Of a stretch of 64,000 bases of DNA, positions 1 through 10,091 are shown one piece after another; position 1 is the first letter of the stretch, and each line of letters starts with the position of its first letter. The translations under genes and the position numbers were made by a program. Origin of the DNA: Diploptera punctata (Eukaryota; Arthropoda; Insecta; Blattodea; Blaberidae); NCBI GenBank assembly GCA_030220185.1, contig JASPKZ010007534.1, forward strand, positions 706,001 through 770,000. Direction: 5' to 3'. The notes beneath the pieces are model-generated. The model was not told the origin of the DNA. It saw nothing but the letters and a program-made list of their open reading frames with translations, and ran no database searches.

Positions 1-430
1 GGCTTTTCTGGAGAAGAAAAGAAAATAAAGAAAAGAAGAAAGGGAAGACTCCCTAGCCCTCGGATGCTCTAATAGCGTCGTGGTCGAAAAAACAAGAGTT
101 AACAAGAGAGGTTAGATAGTAAAGTTAAAAGGTGCAAAACACAAGTAAGTGGAAGAAATGTTTTGCTCAGCTTGGGCACCTTGTGGTTGCCATCCACATA
201 TCCCCTTGATGAGGACCCCTATATAATATAACATAAACCTACATAAAGTATAATTTACTGTACATGCCATGCTAAATTGAATTGAAACTCACTATTATAC
301 ATTTATCTGAAGGTTAGGTGGTGTTGCTTCCACTTGTAAAGATCCCAGCACGGTGTCTTCATTGAAATTTGTTATCACTAAAACATTTATCCTATTGCAT
401 AATTTTGATGGTATTATCACTAAACACTTA
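1..430. other. Unrecognised non-coding, probably HDDC2 intron
   Basis: The stretch is purine-rich at its start and AT-rich after that, with no open frame or repeat I recognise. Because HDDC2 exon 2 lies to the right on the minus strand with an open donor, this DNA is inferred to be inside an HDDC2 intron. Confidence 0.4.
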
Positions 431-1145
431 TCATAAGTAATGCCACGAGTGATTTCCAATTTATCTAGAGAATTTGGAAATCAAGAGTGGCATTTGTTAG
501 GACTATTTAACAAATAAAATTAAGCTGTTTACTCACAAATCATTATTTATAGTTATAGTTATTTAAAAATATTTATTTATTTAATGTAAACGGCGATGTT
601 TGAAAACATGAGAAATGATAGGTACGCTTCTCTGCTTCTTTTGTTTATCACTGCAACCAGATCATACTATTTATTGCCAAAGGAACGCAATATTGTAAGA
701 ATGCTCTCTAGTGGAGAAAAAATGAAACACATCAAACTGTATATTAATTCATTTCTGATGTCCTATGATGTAAATATGACAATTATATTTTTCTGGATTG
801 TTACCTGGGAAAAAATACATTTAAAAAAGTGCAAACAGTGGTTTCTTTTTTTTTTTTTGGTGGTATAATAAATTGTTACAAATGTTTTTATATTAACTCC
901 TGCAAGCGCTATGTGTTGACATCCATGCACTATATATACAATCTGGTAGCCGTATTTCTTATAGGCTCAGTCACTGCAAAATAATGGTCAGACCTGTTCA
1001 GAATATTAAAGAGGAGGAGCTTTCTTTAATATGGTAAATATAACACTGATAAATATTTCGTGAAACACGACTGTGATTGGTTGTAAAACAGAAATCATTG
1101 AAACGTGATTGGTCATTGACTCCCATTTGGGGTATGAGTTAAATA
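431..1145 (+). repeat. REP-X copy 1, a 0.7-kb interspersed repeat with a 5' hairpin
   Basis: The same sequence recurs nearly full length at 58270-58974 and in part at 37651-38105 and 45846-45877. Near the left end an 18-base arm (GCCACGAGTGATTTCCAA type) is followed within about 15 bases by its reverse complement, so a transcript would start with a hairpin. A short open frame (596-868) is disrupted in the other copies and is not convincing as a gene. The class is unknown; no clear terminal inverted repeats, target-site duplications or transposase were seen. Confidence 0.75.
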
Positions 1146-1183
1146 TTGTTAAACATTTTTATGGTCCTGGGTTTGAATCAATT

Positions 1184-1497
1184 CTAATCAAACAGCTGTT
1201 TTATGCCACGTGTTTCGTCTGGCGCGACACACCCACCACTGTCACTCACACCCTGTTCATTTAGGTCTACATCACTTGCTTTACTATTTACAGGCTTAGA
1301 TTGTAATAACATTCTCTTAGAAACAGGACTACTATCACATTCGTCAGACGAATAACCATTTGATGAACTGTTACTGTCAGTCTCATCTTCTGATAAAACT
1401 TACACATTAAACTCGCGTATTGTATTTCCGTCAACTTCAAGACATGAATCACTGTGTCTCACAGCACATCCTACCCCTTGGTCAGGTATCTTTTCAA
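1184..1497 (-). other. Exon-like minus-strand segment, gene unknown
   Basis: On the minus strand a T-rich tract ending in TAG (1500-1498) is followed by an open stretch to a perfect donor, GTAAGT at 1403-1398, giving a possible 94-bp internal exon (1497-1404). Its reading includes VEKIPDQGVGCAV. After an in-frame TAA at 1402-1400 the same frame stays open for 71 more codons, reading as a Ser/Asp-rich acidic peptide (SEDETDSNSSSNGYSS), until TAG at 1186-1184. It could be a real exon with a retained-intron tail, a decayed transposase N-terminus or chance. It does not match HDDC2 in phase or sequence. Confidence 0.3.
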
Positions 1498-1892
1498 CTA
1501 AAAATAAAATAAATAAAGAGAAAATCCTGAAATTGCAACATTCCATAGCCAAAATAAGACCTTGAAACATGAACATACACCCACCTTTAGAAAACGCTTT
1601 TACCACTAGCCTGTACCGTTATTTTGTAAGGGATGTGCAAAGTATTGCTAAGAAAGGATGTACAAACACAGAACGAAAAATAATTTTAGTAAATTGAAGT
1701 GAAAACTTCGGGAAAAAAATATTTAAAATAATAAGATTCAGAACCAGAGCTAGCCGGGCATGGCATACCGCTGTATACACACTTTCACCGGCTCACGCCG
1801 GGCATGGCGTACAAAAGGTTAAAAACAACCTCATCATGTAATTTAATAATAACTGTACAGCATTATTTAGTTTGGTGGACCTGCTGATGTAC

Positions 1893-2017
1893 CTGGTTCT
1901 GTCGACATCCTGTGATCCATCGAGAAGGAACGTCATGATGGCCATTCTATACATGTGTCCTGCAATGCATTCTGGATCTTCCACTTGACGTAGCACCCAG
2001 CCTGTTCGTCGCACTTT
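1893..2017 (-). CDS. HDDC2: HDDC2 coding exon 2 (HD-domain 5'-deoxynucleotidase)
   Basis: The exon starts after a TTTCAG acceptor (2019-2018) and ends before a GT donor at 1892-1891. It encodes residues 27-68 of the model. The reading KVRRTGWVLR then GHMYRMAIM matches the start of the HDDC2/YfbR-type HD phosphohydrolase fold. His47 in GHMYRM is, by family knowledge, the first metal ligand of the HD site. HDDC2 proteins remove phosphate from deoxynucleoside monophosphates in the cytoplasm. Exon 1 ends on a whole codon and exon 2 begins on one, so the junction GKLK-KVRRTGW has the same spacing as the human protein. The exon ends in phase 2. The next exon, expected to carry the second His-Asp pair, is not in the window. 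ID rests on recall of the family; I am fairly sure. Confidence 0.85.
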
Positions 2018-2107
2018 CTGAAACACAACATAACAAACCCTTAAGAATTAAATTAATGTTTTTATTACCTCACCTCATATCCTTTTTCTTCTAGACTGCA
2101 GTTTCGG

Positions 2108-2437
2108 AGCTATTCTATAGAATAGCAGTGTGCATGCACAAATGTTTATGGAATTGTCACCAGATGGAACCACGTATCTATCAAATCAGTATGACCAACA
2201 TTTGCAATAATAACCTAACAAAATAAATTACATGCATATAATTTAATAAACTATAAACTAATCTGATGTACATCTTGTCCATCGGAACCTAAGAAAACGA
2301 AGTAAGTGAACGTCCATTCTTAAAATATGTTATTGAATTAATTACAAATGGTAATTCCCATTTCACAGATATGTCCTGCCATCTGGTGGCAATTTTATAA
2401 GCATTTGTGCATGCACACCATGATTCTGTAGAACTTT
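2108..2437. mobile_element. MITE-like element with ~60-bp terminal inverted repeats
   Basis: The left segment 2108-2168 (including GTGTGCATGCACAAATG and CACCAGATGG) returns in inverted form at 2379-2437. Arms are diverged towards their outer ends. There is no coding sequence in the 210-bp interior, so this is a non-autonomous DNA element or a fold-back repeat lying in HDDC2 intron 1. Confidence 0.6.
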
Positions 2438-2859
2438 AAGAAATCATTGAAAGATAAATGCGACAATTTGTATACTTAGATACATTTTTTATTGTAAAAA
2501 AAATTATAAGTACCATTGCAAAATGTTTAAAATAGTATGAAATATTAGTAGAGACAAAAAAAATGTAGAACAAGAATATTGTAAGAATGTTGTATGGAAA
2601 ATCATAGAACAAACTATTCTAAAGTTGAGGCCAGCACTGGTAGCAAATGAGAAACATCAACAGTTACCAATTTGCAAATAAATAAAAATCTCACCTCAAC
2701 AGATTCTTTACATTTGTCAAAAATCCATTACTGAATAAACAACTAACATGTTGCTCTGGCCAATTCAGATTTTGCATTGACAGAGTAAGAAAGGTGTACG
2801 ACTTTTTAAAACCTTCTGAACCTGAAAATTTCTGTTTTATATTCTAGAAAAAGACCAGG

Positions 2860-3070
2860 CTCACTGTCTTGTGGTCATAGCTTCTGATTATAGTTCATCA
2901 TGTCCCGGATTCTATTCTCGGTCAGACCACAGGAATTATTCTTAAAACTAATTATTCGTATGATCTGGAATTTAGGTTAAATTCAGGTTTGAGTATTCTT
3001 TGTTATTAATTATTAACACCGGGATAATATAACTCCGCATTTCAGAAGCGAGTTACAATTCCGCCAATAC
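2860..3070 (+). mobile_element. Diverged tRNA-headed SINE (SINE-5 type)
   Basis: The segment resembles the minus-strand element at 24485-24660 (shared words around TCATGTCCCGG and GACCACAGGAATTATT). Its tail (2995-3070) is related to the SINE-1 'tail A' words GGGTTACAATTACGCC and CCAAAAATG. It is heavily mutated and the ends are uncertain. Confidence 0.45.
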
Positions 3071-3184
3071 CAAAAATGCTTCAACATGTTTACACTGGAC
3101 AAAACATATTTTGCAAACAAATTATGATAATTTACTTCCTAAGTTGTTGAAGGAGTCTTCGGTAAATATAAAGAAGATATTTAC

Positions 3185-3262
3185 TTTCAGTTTCCCAACA
3201 AGTTGAAGAAATTGTATAAGTTTCTCAGCTCTTTCCTCAGAAATTGGTTTGGAGTCAGACAT
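3185..3262 (-). CDS. HDDC2: HDDC2 coding exon 1 with start codon
   Basis: ATG at 3262-3260 opens 26 codons reading MSDSKPISEERAEKL then IQFLQLVGKLK, ending exactly at a GTAAAT donor (3184-3179). The motif LLQFL-x-LVG-x-LK is the usual N-terminal helix of HDDC2. The intron to exon 2 is 1,167 bp and holds a MITE-like element and an old SINE. Upstream of the ATG there is no in-frame extension I would trust, and no clear TATA box. Being a housekeeping nucleotide-pool enzyme, it has no evident functional tie to Hey, which is 18 kb away on the other strand. Confidence 0.85.
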
Positions 3263-3754
3263 TATCAAATTATAAAGCAGTATATCACGATCACAACAAT
3301 TTTACAACATTCAAATTTTAATATAACAAATGACTGACATGTCAGATGAGATAGGTGGCAGCAGACGAAAGTGTTTGTGCTGCTACCTAGTAAAACTTTT
3401 CGTAATTACTTTTAATTCATAATTGTGCCGACAGATGGCAAAATATGACAAAAGTAGGTAAATATTGTAGGTAACCGCAACTATTGTCTAGAGATGCTCT
3501 TTAGTTGTTGTGAGGAAGGAAAAATCACCGAGGGTTTGAAATTTTAAACGATAATTTTAAGACGATAAGAAACTCAATCAATTTTTTAAAAGAAATTGGA
3601 CAGTTATTATTTGTACAAATTATTTCGTTTCCACATGCATCAATTGATGAATGAATGAAGATAGTAGGGCCTAGTAGCATCTCCTTTTCCTCTTTATCTA
3701 GAGTATAGGGCCTCAACGAAGTAACCAAGATAATCTTACAGCGTGCAAATACCT
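3263..3754. other. Non-coding flank upstream of HDDC2
   Basis: This 0.5-kb stretch should contain the HDDC2 5' UTR and promoter. I see no TATA box or convincing initiator, and no recognisable repeat. Confidence 0.35.
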
Positions 3755-3871
3755 TCAACTATTCCGTGCCTTTTCTTTCCTTCTGGCTTCCTCTTCACAC
3801 TCCTTTTCCAAGACAGTCGCGATCTTCTTTCCCTCTACTCTTGAGATTTCCAAAACACGGCTGCTTGTCTC
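3755..3871 (-). other. Possible terminal coding exon, unknown
   Basis: A minus-strand frame bounded by stops reads VEGKKIATVLEKECEEEARRK-type residues, strongly charged and helix-forming, ending at TGA 3757-3755. The upstream acceptor is poor. The composition is more protein-like than the flanks, but 38 codons is too short to judge. Confidence 0.2.
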
Positions 3872-4388
3872 TCATTAGCATCTTGAATTTCCGTAAAAGT
3901 ACGATTTTTTAAGAGAAACAGCCGGTTATAAATACACTTGCAGAAAAATACTATCATCGGGGAAGATATAATGTAATTGAACGCCATAAAAGAGATTGCA
4001 TGAACAACTCTAACAAGACGGAAAAAATATATATATATTATTACAATATAATGGGATTCTATGGCAACATGCCACATAAAGTAAAATAAAAAAACTGAAA
4101 ACACACCATTTATTGTTGCAGTATGTGGATAATTACCTGAGAGAAATATATATGTTGCTTTTTCCAAAAAAAAAAAAGTAAGAAATGCCTTAAAATTGCG
4201 TGTAAAGTTGAGCTCAAAGAAACATAAAATCAGGATATTTACAAGGTAAAATATGTATTTGTCATTGCTCAGACAGTGTAGCCAACTTATCACAAAAATC
4301 CGCTAACAAATAAGTGAAAGTTAAACTAATCTGCTGTACACGAACTCGCCCATTTTCTCACCTTCATTTGCCCACTAATAAAATAAAA
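3872..4388. other. AT-rich non-coding DNA
   Basis: A long minus-strand frame exists here (to 4293) but is Phe/Ile/Tyr-rich in the way of AT-rich noise; I do not call it a gene. Confidence 0.5.
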
Positions 4389-4606
4389 TAAGAAAATATA
4401 CCTTCTTAGGTAAGATCCGTCGTCCTCAACTTATAAAATATGTATTCTTTATGTCTGTAGGCCTTTCAGAACATCCGTTCTATCTTCAGCAGGTCTGATT
4501 TGATGGTTGATGCTGCTGGTCCTAATGTACCTACAGACATAAAGAATACATATTTTATAAGTTGAGGACGACGGATCTTACCTAAGAAGGTATATTTTAA
4601 CTTATA
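4389..4606. mobile_element. FB-1 fold-back element, internally deleted copy
   Basis: The outer arms 4389-4461 and 4530-4606 are reverse complements and match the arms of the full copy at 47290-47613. The inner half of the right arm is missing, so only the left arm (minus strand) keeps the hammerhead-like segment at 4461-4497. There the helix II pairing is AGAAC with GUUCU, a perfect five pairs where the other copy has one G-U wobble. No coding capacity. Confidence 0.75.
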
Positions 4607-4885
4607 TCATATGTGCTCTATATCAATTAATATATTTGATAATAAACAGGTATTGGTAAAAGTAAAGTCTCTAAGAAGAAAATGTAAAAACCATAAATAG
4701 AACCCCACGCTTTTGATGGTAAAATTATTTTTTTGTAGATAACTTTAGTTTTATTCTAGATGTGTTGGAGGTGACTTTTTTGTTGACCACTTTAATTTTA
4801 TCCCAAGCGTGTTGAAAATTAAAATTATTTTTCATTTTTTAGCTCAGTTTTCTAATAAAGCGTGTTGTTTTAGTTTTTTAAAACT
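4607..4885. other. Unrecognised AT-rich stretch
   Basis: I see T-rich runs and three loose repeats of a GTGTTG(A/G)-type word, with no open frame and no known repeat family. Confidence 0.4.
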
Positions 4886-4889
4886 ATTA

Positions 4890-5262
4890 TTTATTTTTGT
4901 TCGTTCCGGCTCCAAGTATCATAGCTGCTGTGTCCATCTCTTTCGTGGGCGTCCCCGATCTCTTTTTCCTCCTTTTGGTTGATAGTTCAGACTTTTCCTA
5001 GGCAATCTGTTGGTATCCATTCTGCAGACATGTTCATACCATTTTCTCCTGTACTGTTATATTTTATCTGTCAAACTAAATATTTGTAGTTCTTTACGGA
5101 TATCTTCACTTCGCCTTTTATCCATTAAAGTATATCCTGTCACAAATCGTAAATATTTCATTTCTGCTGCTTATATTCTTTTAATTGTCTGTTTATTCAG
5201 AGTCCATATTTCTGAGCCACACAATATTCCAGGCACAGCCAATACTTTATAAACTTTTAAAG
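4890..5262 (-). mobile_element. LINE fragment, post-RT C-terminal module (LINE-J type)
   Basis: The minus strand reads MKYLRFVTGYTLMDKRRSED, then WYEHVCRMDTNRLPRKSLNY, then GRPRKRW, with stops in between. This is the conserved tail found after the reverse transcriptase in RTE-like LINEs. The sequence is closest within the window to the intact-looking insertion at 61732-62172. It is 5'-truncated and dead. Confidence 0.65.
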
Positions 5263-5279
5263 TGTTTCTTTTATTTCTT

Positions 5280-5840
5280 TTCCAGTAGTAAAAAATAGAA
5301 ACAATTGGTAAAGCAGAAAATCTGTGAGGCGGGGCTCGAACGGCAGGTTGTCAGGGTTATCCAATCCACCAAGGGAGGAGTTGTATTACTTCCCTGTAGT
5401 TTAACCCTTAAATTGGGGAAACAATAATTTCTCGTGCCAGTTATTCAAATGTTTCGGACCGCAAAGAAAACAAAATCATGTAAAACTCCAAGTTATTATT
5501 GTAGGCTACATTATTACATAATTCGACACAAACTTAAGTAATTTATAATCATTTGTTTTTTATTGTTTTATAAACAATAATAAATAAATAAATGAAACCA
5601 ATGTATCTTAAAATATACATTGTGAAGTTAAGGGTTAAAAGAGAGATTTGTCACTGGATTTTAGTGCTTTGCAGTTAGATGCAGGAGATATATACTTATA
5701 TACATAACATAATAATGCCTTAAATAAAGCTTGGGTTAATAAATGAAATAAGTCTAGTCCAGCTTATGCTACAGATAAAATACTTATTAATCAATACAAC
5801 AACTTTATTAATTAAATTGTATAATTGTCCCACATACATT
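5280..5840. other. Unrecognised, with one tRNA-like patch
   Basis: Around 5320-5390 the words GGGGCTCGAACGGCAGG resemble an inverted tRNA B box, suggesting a worn SINE head. The rest is AT-rich without a call. Confidence 0.3.
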
Positions 5841-5842
5841 TC

Positions 5843-6102
5843 TCTGGTAGAAATTTCAAGATGAACTGGAGATATTTTCAATACTCGATAAACTAGAAGA
5901 GCACAAATTCCGATGGAAAGAACATTTAGACAGAATGGACAATACAAGATTACTCAAAAAGATCAACGCCTACAAACCCACATGGGAAAAAGATATTTGG
6001 GTACGGCCAAGGAGGAAAAACGAAAAATGGACTTGAGACCGGAACAGGTCACATTGACCTAATCCTGGGAAAGGAAGAAGAAAGAAGAAGAAGAAATTTC
6101 AA
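5843..6102 (+). mobile_element. LINE fragment with (GAA)n tail
   Basis: The frame reads LDKLEEHKFRWKEHLDRMDN, then a degenerate GRP-type motif, followed by ACAGGTCACATTGACCTAAT and a GAAGAAGAAAGAAGAAG tail. That order (post-RT module, 'GAA CAGGTCA' 3' UTR, GAA tail) also ends LINE-I and LINE-J copies near 60 kb. Confidence 0.65.
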
Positions 6103-6561
6103 GGATTAGGTTTCACATGCGATTGTCGAAACTAGGAAAATAAACATTGGGATTTACAACACTGTTTCTAGGGCCGCTAGATCATAGAGAACGAATAGAG
6201 TGGCCTCTCTGTGTTAAATTTTGGAAGCAATTTCATACCGCTGCGCCATCTTAAGATGACCACGGTACTACTTGTGCATGGCTACGGTGGCTCAATCGCA
6301 AGAAAAGTACCCTATGCTTACCCATTCTTTTAAAAATAAAATTTAAACCTAAACACAAGGAATGCTAGTTTGTGAACAATTTTCGCATGTTTTATTCTTA
6401 CTCTCTTCAGAAGAAAATTACAAGAACTTTGCCAACTTTTCAGATGTCTTTAACTATAAATTATTATCAATTTTTTTTTAAATTCAATTAGTAAGTTGAC
6501 TAAAATGATTTACACAATTTCATAAGCATTTATTAAAAACCATTCCACTTTTAGATGAACA
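6103..6561. other. Unrecognised unique-looking DNA
   Basis: Mixed composition with a slightly GC-richer part around 6170-6300; no frame over 60 codons and no known repeat. Confidence 0.35.
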
Positions 6562-6574
6562 TAATGAATATGGG

Positions 6575-6875
6575 GGGGGGCACGCCGTAGCGTAGTGGTT
6601 AAGGCACTGAGCTACAAGCCGGAGGGTCGAGGGTTCAAGTCCTGTTGGGGTCAGGATTTTTAAACTGACCCAAACCCTCTGGCGGCACTATGGCCCTGGG
6701 GTCGACTCAGCCTCTAACGGAAATGAGTACCAGACACCTGTTCTGGGGGTAAAGGCGGCCGTCACGCAGGGCTGACAACCCGGCTGACATAAAGTGCCGA
6801 TTGTCTAGAAAAAGTGGGAGCCTTAACCTCCTACTACCCCAAGGGTCTCCGGGTCTGTTGTGGGATCACTTTACT
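6575..6875 (+). mobile_element. SINE-2 copy 1 (tRNA-headed) with 13-bp target-site duplication
   Basis: The head holds an A-box-like TAGCGTAGTGGTTAAGG and a B box GGGTTCAAGTCC; the tail ends in CACTTTACTTA. The target-site duplication TAATGAATATGGG is at 6562-6574 and 6876-6888. A second copy is at 27228-27511 and a fragment at 14975-15088. Confidence 0.9.
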
Positions 6876-6888
6876 TAATGAATATGGG

Positions 6889-7320
6889 AAATTGCTATTT
6901 ATTAGAAAGTAATTGGAAATGTTAGACCTACACAACAAAAATATTGGCAAAATTTTTGTAATAATTTTCTTAAGTAAAAATCAAAAATGCAAAATTGTTT
7001 ACAAAGTAACATTTCTTGTGTTATTTCCATTAAGAAATATGAAACAGGATCTGGATAATGGATATGCTAAGGCAGCACCATTTGACGAGCCTGGTCTAAT
7101 GAGTCTAATATGCTATTTGTTGTTGCGTTTTAAGAACCAAAACCATAAAGTAATTTAAGCACAACTTTAAATGTTCTCAAAAATACCTCAGGTTTATAAG
7201 AAATTGATATGATTGAAAGGAAAATATTTGAAACAGTACAAGAAAATGGTGACTGGAGAATTCGATATAATGTATCAACTTAGCCTTAGCACCTCCATGA
7301 GAGGTTATAGAACTGTAATT
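6889..7320. other. Unrecognised AT-rich DNA
   Basis: There are short frames only. The right end abuts a 5'-truncated LINE-A. Confidence 0.4.
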
Positions 7321-7322
7321 AA

Positions 7323-8135
7323 ATGTGTAAAGCGACTCTATCCAAGGCTGATATATTAGGCGATAGCGAGGCCAACACGCACACACTATTGAATAACACT
7401 AAGAAATTGGGACTGGAAGTAAACATCAATAAAACTAAATATATGGTCACACATAAAAATACATTATATAATGGAAATGGACAGCTGATGTCAAATGAGG
7501 GAAATTTTGAGGAAGTGGCTGAATTCAAATACCTAGGAACAATAATCACACAAACTGGAATGAGATGCACAAAGAAATTAAACATAGGCTCAATTCTGGA
7601 AATGCGTGTTATTATGCATTGCAGAGACTCTTGATGTCCCAACTCCTTTCAAAAAACGTTAAACTGAAAATATATAAAACTATTATTCTACCAGTTATAT
7701 TATATGGGTGCGAAACATGGACTCTTACTTTAAGGGAGGAAAGGAGATTACGAGTATTTCAGAATAAAGTTCTTAGCAAAATGTTTGGACCAAAGAGAGA
7801 TGAACAAACAGGTGAATGGAGAAGACTACATAACAGTGAACTACAAGATCTTTATAGGAAGCCAGATATAATAAGAACAGTTAAGTCTCGTAGACTGCGA
7901 TGGACAGGTCATGTGGCACGAATGGGAATGAAAGCCGTGCAAGGAAGCTTCTTATAGGATAACTAGAGGGAAAACGCCCAGCTGGTAGACCAAGAATGAG
8001 GTGGGAGAATAACATTAACTATGATTTGAGGGAAGTAGATTATACGGGGGATGATTGGAAAACATTAGCTCAGGATAGGGATATATGGAGAGCTTATGTC
8101 CGCGCGGCCATGAACCTACGTGCCAGTGAGTTAGT
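7323..8135 (+). mobile_element. LINE-A (RTE-like) copy, frameshifted
   Basis: Fragments in different frames encode the end of the reverse transcriptase (LGLEVNINKTKYMVT) and the post-RT module (ILYGCETWTLTLREERR, RRLRWTGHVARMG). Frameshifts occur near 7560 and 7950. The 3' end reaches GCCAGTGAGTTAGTTAGTT, the family's TTAG tail, but has lost half of the terminal hairpin. Confidence 0.85.
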
Positions 8136-8440
8136 TAGTTATATATACATTAATTAATTAACACGCTACTGGACAAATAACACATAAATACATAAATGAG
8201 TGAATGAATAAATGTGTAAGTATATGAATGAGTGAAAAAATAAATAAATACACTCATAATTTAATTCATGAATGAATACATGAATAAATAAATAAATAAT
8301 ATAATGTTAAGGTGTCACGTGCTGCAGGTATTTATTTAAATACATAATATTTTCTCGGCACACGAGCGTATAATTAAATCTCAATGTAATAATTTCACCA
8401 CTGTTGAATAATTAATTTTCCCTGATGATGATGATGATAA
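8136..8440. other. AT-rich, AATG/TAAA simple-repeat-like DNA
   Basis: Imperfect runs of ATGAATGAATAAATAAATA dominate. No gene. Confidence 0.6.
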
Positions 8441-8448
8441 TGTTTGCT

Positions 8449-8528
8449 GTGTGAGGGTCGCGCCGTGGGAACACGTCTACAAGAGGCTCACACGCGACCG
8501 CAGCTTCCGAGCCATGGAGGTTGTGGAG
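8449..8528 (+). other. Coding-like orphan fragment cut by LINE-A
   Basis: A CpG-rich 80-bp island in AT-rich DNA reads, in one frame, VAPWEHVYKRLTRD then RSFRAMEVVEWS. It follows a weak acceptor (TGTGTGAG) and is cut on the right by the TTACTTACTTAC tail of an inverted LINE-A. It may be a stranded host exon or a captured fragment. Not identified. Confidence 0.3.
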
Positions 8529-8534
8529 TGGTCA

Positions 8535-9690
8535 CTCTTACTTACTTACTCACTGGCACTATCGAACCCGTAGGTTCATGGCCGCGCGTACATTAAGCTC
8601 TCCATACATCCCTATCCTGAGCTAATGCTTTCCAATCATTCCCTGTATAATCTACTTCCCTCAAATCATAGTTAATGTTGTTCTCCCACCTCATTCTTGG
8701 TCTACCAACTGGGCGTTTTCCTTCTGGCTTTCCTACAAGAAGTTTCCATGCACGTCTTTCATTCCCCATACGTGCAACATGTCCTGCCCATCGCAGTCTA
8801 CGAGACTTAACTGTTCTTATTATATCTGGCTTCCTATAAAGACCATGTAGTTCATTGTTATGTAGTCTTCTCCATTCACCTGTCTGTTCATCTCTCTTTG
8901 GTCCAAAAATTTTCCTAAGTACTTTATTCTCAAATACTCGTAATCTCCTTTCCTCCCTTAAAGTAAGAGTCCATGTTTCGCACCCATATAATATAATGGG
9001 TAGAATAACAGTTTTTATATATTTTCAGCTTAACGTTTTTTTAAAGGAGTTGGGACATAAAGAGTCTCTGCAATGCATAATAGCACGCATTTCCAGAATT
9101 GAGCCTATGTTTAATTTCTTTGTGCATCTCATTCCTATTTGTGATTATTGTTCCTAGGTATTTGAATTCAGCCACTTCCTCAAAATTTCCCTCATTTGTC
9201 ATTAGCTGTCCATTTCCATTATATACTGATTTCTACGTGTGACCATATATTTAGTTTTACTGATATTTACTTCCAGTCCTAATTTCTTAGTGTTACTCAA
9301 TAGTGTGTGCGTGTTGGCGTTTAGTATCTCCTCGCTATCGGCCAATATTACTACATCATCAGCATAAACTAACAGCTTATTAATACCATTCAGCCTTCCT
9401 CATTCTCTAAAGATTTAATGGCATGCTCTAGTACAAAATTAAATAGTAGAGGATTTCAAAAGTGTCTGAAAACTGTTTGCCTACATGCACCCTACTCTTT
9501 GAGCCATTTAGACACATTCGTCTAAGTCTAACTAACTTTTTAGGAATTCCGAACTCCAGCAGGATACTATATAACTTCTCCCTCTTAATTGAATCATTTG
9601 CTTTTTTGAAGTCTGCATATAGTTGATGTACAGTACCATTACACAACCAAAACTCGACGCCACATACAGCCGTGATGGAATACACCGCAT
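8535..9690 (-). mobile_element. LINE-A copy, longest on minus strand
   Basis: Read on the minus strand it begins inside the reverse transcriptase: QLYADFKKANDSIKREKLY is motif A (the D-x-K-K-A-x-D pattern), followed by MCLNGSKSRVHVGK. After an internal break comes the post-RT module and the 3' hairpin (GAACC/GGTTC at 8568-8581). Several stops make it inactive. Confidence 0.85.
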
Positions 9691-9894
9691 TATGGCAGGA
9701 TAACTATCTATAATGACGTATCAGTCCAATAGCCTCTCCTTTGTTAGTAGATAATTTAGTTACCTTATTTGCCCATAGATGTCAAGAATGAAATGCGGTC
9801 AACAAACCGACTGTAAAGAGACATCTAGCAAGTAACTAAGTAATTACTAGGATTGAGGTTGGTAAATTTAGCAAAAAAAAATTTATTCACTTAA
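9691..9894. other. Unrecognised spacer
   Basis: No frame or repeat recognised. Confidence 0.4.
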
Positions 9895-9957
9895 GGATCT
9901 TTCACCTGCATGAAAATCTTCAGACTCGGGACCCGCGGTTTAAAGTCCCTCCCGGAA
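9895..9957 (-). mobile_element. SINE-3 tail fragment
   Basis: The words TTCAGACTCGGGACCCGCGG and TTAAAGTCCCTCCCGG recur in SINE-3 copies at 25295-25472 and 53885-54060. Only the 3' part is left. Confidence 0.65.
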
Positions 9958-10091
9958 TAATTACACCATGGTATATTATACAGTAGGTTATATCTGCCTT
10001 CTGATTGGTCAGCGGTAGGGGCTTCCATTGTTCCACTGAGATTGCTGTTTGATAGTCTAGTCGACATATCAGCATTCATCGAGCTTCTAGA

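Noticed and set aside
3835..4293. 152-codon minus-strand ORF
   Set aside because: Phe/Ile/Tyr-rich reading typical of AT-rich DNA; no domain, splice sites or start context.
6580..6870. tRNA gene
   Set aside because: The A- and B-box sequences belong to SINE-2: the anticodon arm does not fold and a 200-bp SINE body follows, with target-site duplications. The same applies to the SINE-1, -3, -4 and -5 heads.
7319..7642. Minus-strand ORFs opposite LINE-A copies (also at 9.0, 15.5, 50.3 kb)
   Set aside because: The LINE-A antisense strand happens to be open; the sense strand has RT motifs.
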